DNA of 64,000 nt from an uncultured Roseobacter sp. (lineage in GTDB: Bacteria > Pseudomonadota > Alphaproteobacteria > Rhodobacterales > Rhodobacteraceae), in contig NZ_CANMDB010000009.1 in the NCBI RefSeq assembly GCF_947496515.1, forward strand, positions 1 through 64,000, read 5' to 3'. The translations under genes were made by a program, and so were the position numbers. Under the pieces are notes generated by a model. That model was not told the origin of the DNA. It did not search any database and saw nothing but the letters and a program-made list of their open reading frames with translations. Position 1 is the first letter of the stretch, and each line of letters begins with the position of its first letter. Positions 62,675 to 64,000 of this stretch are shown here, piece after piece.

Positions 62675-63820
62675 ATGACCTCGACAGACCCTGTGAGCCT
62701 GACAGCTGATCTGGTGCGCTGCGCCTCGGTCACTCCCGCGGACGAAGGGGCGCTCGATGTTCTGCATGATCTGTTGAGCGGCGCCGGGTTCGACTGCGCC
62801 TGGGCCGATCGGGGCGGTATCCGCAACCTCTTTGCCCGTTGGGGGCCGAAGGGTCACGCGCGGACCTTCGGGTTCAACGGTCACACGGATGTGGTGCCCG
62901 TGGGAGATGAGGCCGCCTGGACCAAGCCGCCCTTTGGGGCCGAGATCCACGATGGTGTGCTCTACGGGCGCGGGGCCACGGATATGAAATCAGGTGTTGC
63001 AGCATTCGCGGCGGCTGCTGTCGATCTGGTGACGCTGTCGCCCCCCGATGGTGCCGTGATCCTCGCAATCACCGGTGATGAGGAAGGCGACGCGACCGAT
63101 GGTACCACCGCTCTGCTGGCGCATATGGAGGATATGGGCGAACGGATGGACGTCTGCCTGGTGGGTGAGCCGACCTGCCCCGACACCATGGGCGAGATGA
63201 TCAAGATCGGGCGGCGCGGGTCGATGTCCGCCTGGATCCGGGTCATCGGGACGCAAGGCCACGCTGCCTACCCGCACCGGGCGCTTAATCCGCTGCCCGC
63301 GATGATGCGGCTGATGGACCGGCTGGCAAGCCACCAGCTGGATCAGGGCACGGAACACTTTGACCCGTCGACGCTGGCCGTTGTCACGGTCGACACCGGC
63401 AATCCAGCCACCAACGTCATCCCGGCGGAGTGTCGCGCGACCGTCAACATCCGCTTTAACGATACCCATAGCGGTGCCTCGTTGACCACGTGGATCGAGC
63501 AGGAGATCGCCCGGATAGAGGCAGAGTTCGGTGTGCGTACCGAGCTCAAGGTCAAGATCTCCGGTGAGAGCTTCCTGACCCCGCCCGGCGCGCTTTCGAC
63601 CCGCGTTGCAGACGCGATCAAGGCCGAGCTGGGCGTGACACCGGTACTGTCCACCAGCGGCGGTACGTCGGATGCACGCTTCGTCAAGGACCACTGCCCT
63701 GTGGTGGAGTTTGGCCTTGTCGGGCGGTCGATGCATCAGGTGGACGAACATGTGGAGATCGCCCATATCCGGCAGTTGAAAGCCGTCTACGGGCGCATTC
63801 TGGCCGATTATTTCGCGTGA
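62675..63820 (+). CDS. dapE: Succinyl-diaminopimelate desuccinylase
   Basis: This 381-residue M20-family metallopeptidase-like enzyme has [23 protein letters not shown] (first metal His and Asp), [22 protein letters not shown] (bridging Asp), [14 protein letters not shown] (catalytic Glu pair), [38 protein letters not shown] (dimer-domain lid) and [21 protein letters not shown] (last metal His). It removes succinate to give LL-diaminopimelate. Its stop overlaps the start of the next gene by four bases. Confidence 0.96.
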   Translation: MTSTDPVSLTADLVRCASVTPADEGALDVLHDLLSGAGFDCAWADRGGIRNLFARWGPKGHARTFGFNGHTDVVPVGDEAAWTKPPFGAEIHDGVLYGRGATDMKSGVAAFAAAAVDLVTLSPPDGAVILAITGDEEGDATDGTTALLAHMEDMGERMDVCLVGEPTCPDTMGEMIKIGRRGSMSAWIRVIGTQGHAAYPHRALNPLPAMMRLMDRLASHQLDQGTEHFDPSTLAVVTVDTGNPATNVIPAECRATVNIRFNDTHSGASLTTWIEQEIARIEAEFGVRTELKVKISGESFLTPPGALSTRVADAIKAELGVTPVLSTSGGTSDARFVKDHCPVVEFGLVGRSMHQVDEHVEIAHIRQLKAVYGRILADYFA

Positions 63821-64000
63821 GCTTGCGGATCGAACAGACCCGCGACATCGCGACCTGCCAGCGGTTACGCGCAGAGGTGTTCACCGGGGAACAAGGCGTG
63901 TCCGAGGCGGATGAGGTCGATGGGCGCGACGGCGACGCGCTGCATCTGTTGCTGTGGGAAGGCGACTGTGCCCAGGGCACGGCCCGTATGCTGATCCTGG
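63817..64000 (+). CDS. GNAT acetyltransferase, truncated at the window end
   Basis: The GTG at 63817 overlaps the dapE stop by four bases. The visible 61 residues ([59 protein letters not shown]) match the N-terminal half of ElaA-like GNATs, in which VFxxEQGVxxxxExDGxD precedes the strand with the RM/AR motif. The acetyl-CoA-binding part lies beyond the window. Function unknown; probably cotranscribed with dapE. Confidence 0.75.
   Translation, partial: MSLRIEQTRDIATCQRLRAEVFTGEQGVSEADEVDGRDGDALHLLLWEGDCAQGTARMLIL

Overview
The window is a chromosomal segment of a high-GC alphaproteobacterium, most likely a marine Rhodobacteraceae (Roseobacter group). This is inferred from gene content and order: divergent mutM and ubiE-ubiB, serA with serC, dapD-small ORF-dapE, an IalB-type periplasmic protein, rlmN next to a DsbA-like gene, a type I secretion pair, and many ABC and amino-acid catabolic operons. 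No rRNA, tRNA, CRISPR array or complete insertion sequence was recognised.

Layout. (1) 590-5570: a compact four-gene unit, apparently a small biosynthetic cluster: a cyclodipeptide synthase (CDPS), a GNAT acyltransferase, an Asp/Glu/hydantoin racemase and a one-module A-T-TE NRPS-like enzyme without a condensation domain. It follows a good sigma70-type promoter and an AT-rich leader. This is the strongest candidate for an undescribed system. (2) 5737-10176 (minus): a 1479-aa protein with three PA14-like domains, a DT/DP-rich linker and a beta-helix, ending at a clear terminator. (3) 10752-12384: a GT61-type glycosyltransferase and a sulfotransferase. (4) 12559-23660: two divergent operons around a MurR/RpiR regulator and palindromic sites. 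Leftward: an N-formylglutamate amidohydrolase-like enzyme, a cysteine hydrolase and a complete branched-chain-type ABC importer. Rightward: the regulator, a glutamine-synthetase-like ligase, a tryptophan/phenylalanine 2-monooxygenase-like flavoenzyme and an acetamidase/formamidase. Together they suggest uptake of an amino acid or amide, oxidative decarboxylation to an amide, and release of the acid and ammonia. (5) 24537-35085: housekeeping and central metabolism (crotonase, mutM, ubiE, ubiB, thiolase, tdh, a metallophosphoesterase, serA, serC). The tdh product has lost all four structural zinc cysteines. (6) 35731-40771: hyuA-hyuB-FAD oxidoreductase operon. (7) 41394-46797: serB, a ReAV-type asparaginase, an IalB-like protein, rlmN, a DsbA-like protein and a YqjD/YqjE-like pair. 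(8) 46895-57009: tryptophan catabolism through anthranilate. Tryptophan 2,3-dioxygenase and kynureninase run rightward. A tightly overlapping eight-gene operon runs leftward (2-aminobenzoyl-CoA monooxygenase/reductase, SDR, MarR, crotonase, acyl-CoA dehydrogenase, cupin, 2-aminobenzoate-CoA ligase, RidA). A palindromic, probably MarR-bound, region lies between them. No kynurenine formamidase is present. (9) 57226-60257: type I secretion ABC ATPase and membrane-fusion protein, followed by a cluster of perfect palindromes. (10) 60447-64000: a LOG-family hydrolase, the lysine/diaminopimelate genes dapD and dapE with a conserved small gene between them, and a truncated GNAT gene at the right edge.

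Start codons were chosen from visible Shine-Dalgarno sequences, overlaps with the upstream gene and the usual N-termini of the families. All assignments come from reading the sequence; no database search was possible.
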